Shown one piece after another: positions 63,493 to 64,000 of a DNA stretch of 64,000 bases; position 1 is the first letter of the stretch, and each line of letters begins with the position of its first letter. Source of the stretch: Akkermansiaceae bacterium (lineage in GTDB: Bacteria > Verrucomicrobiota > Verrucomicrobiia > Verrucomicrobiales > Akkermansiaceae); the NCBI GenBank assembly GCA_015062005.1, contig SUVL01000009.1:19533-83532 (forward strand), read 5' to 3'. The notes under the pieces are model-generated. The model searched no databases, was not told where the DNA came from, and saw nothing but the letters and a program-made list of their open reading frames with translations. A program made the position numbers and the translations under genes.

Positions 63493-63900
63493 AAATTATC
63501 GCTTTTATTCTGAACGTCCTCGTAGCTCCCAGTATAATCGGCTAAAAATTTACTTAGGCTGAAGCGCAAATCAAATGAAAATGAGCCGAAGAAATCCTTG
63601 TCGAGCAATTCGTATTCGCAGTAAAATCTTACTTCTGAAGCTTCGTCTTTACTGAGCAGTTGCACAACTTGTGACAATTGAATAGAGTCGGCTTTTGAAA
63701 AATAAGTAGGCTCTGTCCTACCAAATGGAGGATGACTACTCCCACCCTGTCAAAAAAAACCAAATCTTCCAACTTGACCACTTATCACTCCAATGGTAAA
63801 GTGGTAGAGTTATGGCAGAACGCGAATTTTCTTCACCAATACGAGTAAAGGTAAAAAATGTAGCATTATACGGAGTAAGCTGCTGCCCTCCCTTTGACAC
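63486..63900 (-). pseudogene. Frameshifted small accessory gene (possible immunity gene)
   Basis: Read from a GTG at 63900, the first frame includes FTRIGEENSRSAITLPLYHW and SDKWSSWKIWFFLTGW and stops at 63736. A second frame ending at 63486 contains SHPPFGRTEPTYFSKADSIQ, VQLLSKDEASEVRFYCEYEL and LDKDFFGSFSFDLRFSLSKF. Removing one base in the CCCACCC tract (63741-63747) would join them into one protein of about 138 residues. The acidic, aromatic composition resembles small immunity proteins of polymorphic toxins, but no family is recognised. AT-rich, like the gene at 24602. No toxin gene lies beside it in the window. Confidence 0.45.
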
Positions 63901-63976
63901 GAACAAGCTATTTCTTCTTGTTTTTTGTCCGGATGAGCGCAAATGTTTTATAGCATAATGCAGTGCGGGCGGTCAA
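63876..63976 (-). promoter_or_regulatory. Promoter and conserved leader, copy 2
   Basis: On the minus strand TTGACC (63976-63971), 17-base spacer, CTATAA (63953-63948), then a leader with CATCCGGACAAAAAACAAG, AAGAAATAGCTTGTTCGTG and TCAAAGGGAGGGCAGCAGCT. It aligns with 24455-24560 nearly base for base from the -10 box onward. Confidence 0.65.
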
Positions 63977-64000
63977 TCCATTTTTTGCGTGATTTTGTAG

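Noticed and set aside
63736..63760. Frameshift in the A8/T8 tract of the broken small gene
   Set aside because: Changing the length of the tract still leaves an in-frame TGA before the second frame; a one-base change in CCCACCC fits better.

Overview
The window looks like part of a chromosome from a Verrucomicrobiota bacterium close to Akkermansia. This is an inference from several signs: a short secreted protein ending in a PEP-CTERM-type anchor (5450-6067), an LPS Kdo transferase, a type II secretion/type IV pilin pseudopilin with a prepilin peptidase, a large RHS protein, a full gcvT-H-P cluster with strongly biased codon use, and many hairpin-rich extragenic repeats. No rRNA, tRNA, CRISPR array or recognisable transposase gene was seen. 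Almost all functions below are read from protein motifs by eye; no database search was run.

Layout. 1-5.5 kb: LPS and rRNA modification (waaA fragment, rsmD), a secreted protein, a lipoprotein, galM, prepilin peptidase and a tRNA-dihydrouridine synthase. 5.5-13.7 kb: PEP-CTERM protein, SDR enzyme, GH75-like secreted protein, ruvA, a squalene/phytoene synthase, def and two polytopic membrane proteins. 13.7-24 kb: an Arg/Lys-tailed unknown, a PAS-PAS-SpoIIE phosphatase, a YcxB-like membrane protein, an L,D-transpeptidase, an aminotransferase (ilvE-like), Nudix, TatD and hisC. 24-33.4 kb is an accessory island: a gene remnant, an AT-rich membrane-anchored small protein, a 2303-residue RHS protein with an AT-rich variable C-terminus, and an XRE/ImmA regulator pair directly upstream of it. 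34-41 kb: DAHP synthase with a pseudopilin, then a Zn/Mn-type ABC transporter whose operon also holds a CBM9/GH10-like secreted protein. 41-60.6 kb is mostly housekeeping: a tyrosine phenol-lyase/tryptophanase relative, menC-like, tig, pyrG, a sodium:solute symporter, a YlbF-family protein with a Cys/His tail, a phosphoethanolamine transferase, rmuC and gcvTHP. 60.6-64 kb is a second accessory island: Fic and RhuM genes carrying duplicated promoter regions, then a broken small gene with the same promoter/leader as the small gene beside the RHS locus.

Three things stand out. First, the intergenic regions carry large inverted repeats with a 'comb' architecture: short conserved linkers that pair between the two arms, interrupted by local hairpins that differ between arms and copies. 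One copy (44292-44674) has 15-bp terminal inverted repeats and a possible 4-bp target duplication, so these may be non-autonomous mobile elements. Second, a promoter plus leader of about 100 bp is shared by two unrelated small genes at 24.5 kb and 63.9 kb, which suggests a cassette system of possible orphan immunity genes. Third, many genes have a promoter whose -10 box ends only 6-10 bases before the ATG, so leaderless transcripts appear common here.
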